Shown here: piece by piece, positions 43,878 through 44,368 of the stretch
How the letters are laid out: each line of letters opens with the position of its first letter
Position numbering within the stretch: position 1 is the stretch's first letter
From: an uncultured Clostridia bacterium
GTDB lineage: Bacteria > Bacillota > Clostridia > Oscillospirales > Acutalibacteraceae
Assembly (NCBI GenBank): GCA_947628175.1
Contig: CANQZA010000009.1
Coordinates: 1-44,368 of the forward strand
DNA: 44,368 bases
Direction: 5' to 3'
Translations under genes and position numbers: made by a program
The notes under the pieces: generated by a model
The model's database searches: none
What the model was told of the DNA's origin: nothing
Seen by the model: the letters and a program-made list of their open reading frames with translations, nothing else

Positions 43878-43886
43878 CATAGAATA
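43878..43886 (+). promoter_or_regulatory. Possible mother-cell sigma-E/sigma-K -10 element upstream of cotJC
   Basis: CATAGAATA fits CATANNNTA, the -10 pattern of the mother-cell sporulation sigma factors, 28 bases before the cotJC ATG. No convincing -35 partner is visible, and such a short match can arise by chance. Confidence 0.3.
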
Positions 43887-43913
43887 AAGCAAAAAACAAT
43901 TAGGAGTGAAATA

Positions 43914-44165
43914 ATGTTTAGCTATGTAAAAAAGCTGCAATTTCCTGTAAACATAAAGAAATGCGATCCGCAAGCCGCATCAATCATTATAAGTCAGTAT
44001 GGCGGTCCTGATGGTGAGCTCGGCGCTTCTTTGCGCTATTTGTCACAAAGATATTCCATGCCCTATGCCGAGTTAAAAGGTCTGCTTACTGATATAGGTA
44101 GAGAAGCCCCTGAAATGTTCCTTTCAGGGGCTAACGCTTTTTTTGATGCTTTCGCAACCGTATAG
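43914..44165 (+). pseudogene. cotJC: Spore coat protein CotJC (manganese-catalase-like), interrupted after codon 62
   Basis: Residues 1-62 read MFSYVKKLQFPVNIKKCDPQ, then QYGGPDGELGASLRYLSQRY and GLLTDIG, the start of CotJC of the manganese catalase family, with the first metal-ligand glutamate at E35. The family runs to about 190 residues with TEE(L/F)AHLE after LLTDIG; here REAPEMFLSG and a short tail replace it and the frame stops at 44165. The sequence from about 44100 belongs to an integrated element, so the 3' part should lie beyond it outside the window. TTAGGAGTGAAATA precedes the ATG. The usual partners cotJA and cotJB are not upstream. Confidence 0.8.
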
Positions 44166-44368
44166 CTCCATTTCAAAGGAAGTAAATTCAAATACACATC
44201 AATATGGTCTTTATCATTCACAACCATTTTGTCTAAGATGTGCTTGTAAAATTCATCCTCATATTCAACGCCGCCGACAATTTCGTTAATGGCTTCCGTG
44301 ATTTCGTTGATAAGCTGCTGTTGCTGCTTTATCATCGTCTGCTGTTTATCAATGCTGTCGATAACCGA
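44063..44368 (-). CDS. C-terminal part of a large serine recombinase, continuing past the window end
   Basis: The minus-strand frame enters from beyond 44368 and ends at 44063. The visible ~100 residues include an amphipathic coiled-coil-like stretch (MIKQQQQLINEITEAINEIV), EYEDEFYKHILDKMVV and HIDVYLNLLPLKWSY, which I recognise as the usual tail of resolvase/invertase-family large serine recombinases of Firmicutes integrative elements. The catalytic N-terminal domain is outside the window. The last 11 residues (SVSRPFNSA at the end) are encoded by the antisense strand of cotJC, so the frame crosses the attachment site. Confidence 0.75.
   Translation of the reverse strand, partial: SVIDSIDKQQTMIKQQQQLINEITEAINEIVGGVEYEDEFYKHILDKMVVNDKDHIDVYLNLLPLKWSYTVAKASKKALAPERNISGASLPISVSRPFNSA
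44100..44368. mobile_element. End of an integrated element inserted in cotJC
   Basis: The boundary is placed where CotJC similarity ends (codon 62, GGT at 44097-44099). The next six bases, AGAGAA, differ from a possible ACA GAA (Thr-Glu) at only one position, so the exact crossover may lie a few bases further. A terminator hairpin and the recombinase gene follow immediately. The element's other end is not in the window. Confidence 0.7.
44105..44132. terminator. Perfect hairpin at the element edge
   Basis: AGCCCCTGAAA (44105-44115) and TTTCAGGGGCT (44122-44132) form a perfect 11-bp stem with a 6-base loop. On the plus strand it is followed by AACGC and seven Ts, so it would stop transcripts reading from cotJC into the element. 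It lies inside the 3' end of the recombinase frame. Confidence 0.8.

Overview
The window looks like chromosome of an endospore-forming, low-to-moderate GC Firmicute, most likely class Clostridia and plausibly Oscillospiraceae/Ruminococcaceae. The grounds are a complete Firmicutes-order ribosomal protein super-operon with zinc-ribbon S14, S4, L24 and L36, the spoIVB-spo0A pair, whiA, HPr kinase, strong GGTGAT/AGGAGG ribosome binding sites, and a spore-coat cotJC remnant. The species call is inference. Most housekeeping genes run on the minus strand.

Layout. (1) 1-7.2 kb is an accessory region: a P-loop gene cut by the window edge, a GNAT / DUF2461 / cytidine deaminase operon, a lone AAA ATPase, a kinase-like protein lacking its catalytic core followed by a second GNAT, and a monocistronic 861-aa fusion of a Tet(M)/EF-G-like ribosome GTPase with a C-terminal Rae1/YacP-like NYN nuclease. 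(2) 7.4-12.1 kb carries trpS with a PLP aminotransferase, and glyA with a CDP-glycerol glycerophosphotransferase-like gene, all minus strand. (3) 12.4-14.9 kb, plus strand, has yebC and then a small VOC / flavin-binding-like / DinB-like cluster. (4) 15.1-30.7 kb is one minus-strand S10-spc-alpha operon (rpsJ to rplQ, including secY, adk, map, infA, rpmJ, rpoA) starting at a perfect TTGACA-17-TATAAT promoter with a leader of about 300 nt. (5) 30.8-33 kb is spoIVB and spo0A. (6) 33-42.3 kb is hprK, a ROK glucokinase, murB, rapZ, whiA, dnaE and pfkA: carbon-flux sensing, wall precursor synthesis, replication and glycolysis, with an extra promoter in front of pfkA. (7) 42.5-44.4 kb holds a GT4 glycosyltransferase and the first 62 codons of cotJC, which run straight into the end of an integrated element whose large serine recombinase leaves the window.

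Three observations stand out. First, the ribosome-GTPase/NYN fusion would join an A-site-binding factor and an A-site mRNA nuclease in one chain. Second, cotJC is interrupted by a serine-recombinase element, the architecture of sporulation-gene intervening elements such as skin, so developmental excision is possible. Third, a 28-bp block is repeated 3-4 nt upstream of three minus-strand start codons (aminotransferase, glyA, hprK). In two of these a hairpin loop farther upstream is complementary to the block, which suggests a cis-regulatory pseudoknot RNA that I do not recognise.

Limits: no database search or folding program was run. Family assignments are from sequence recognition, and promoters, terminators and RNA structures were found by eye.
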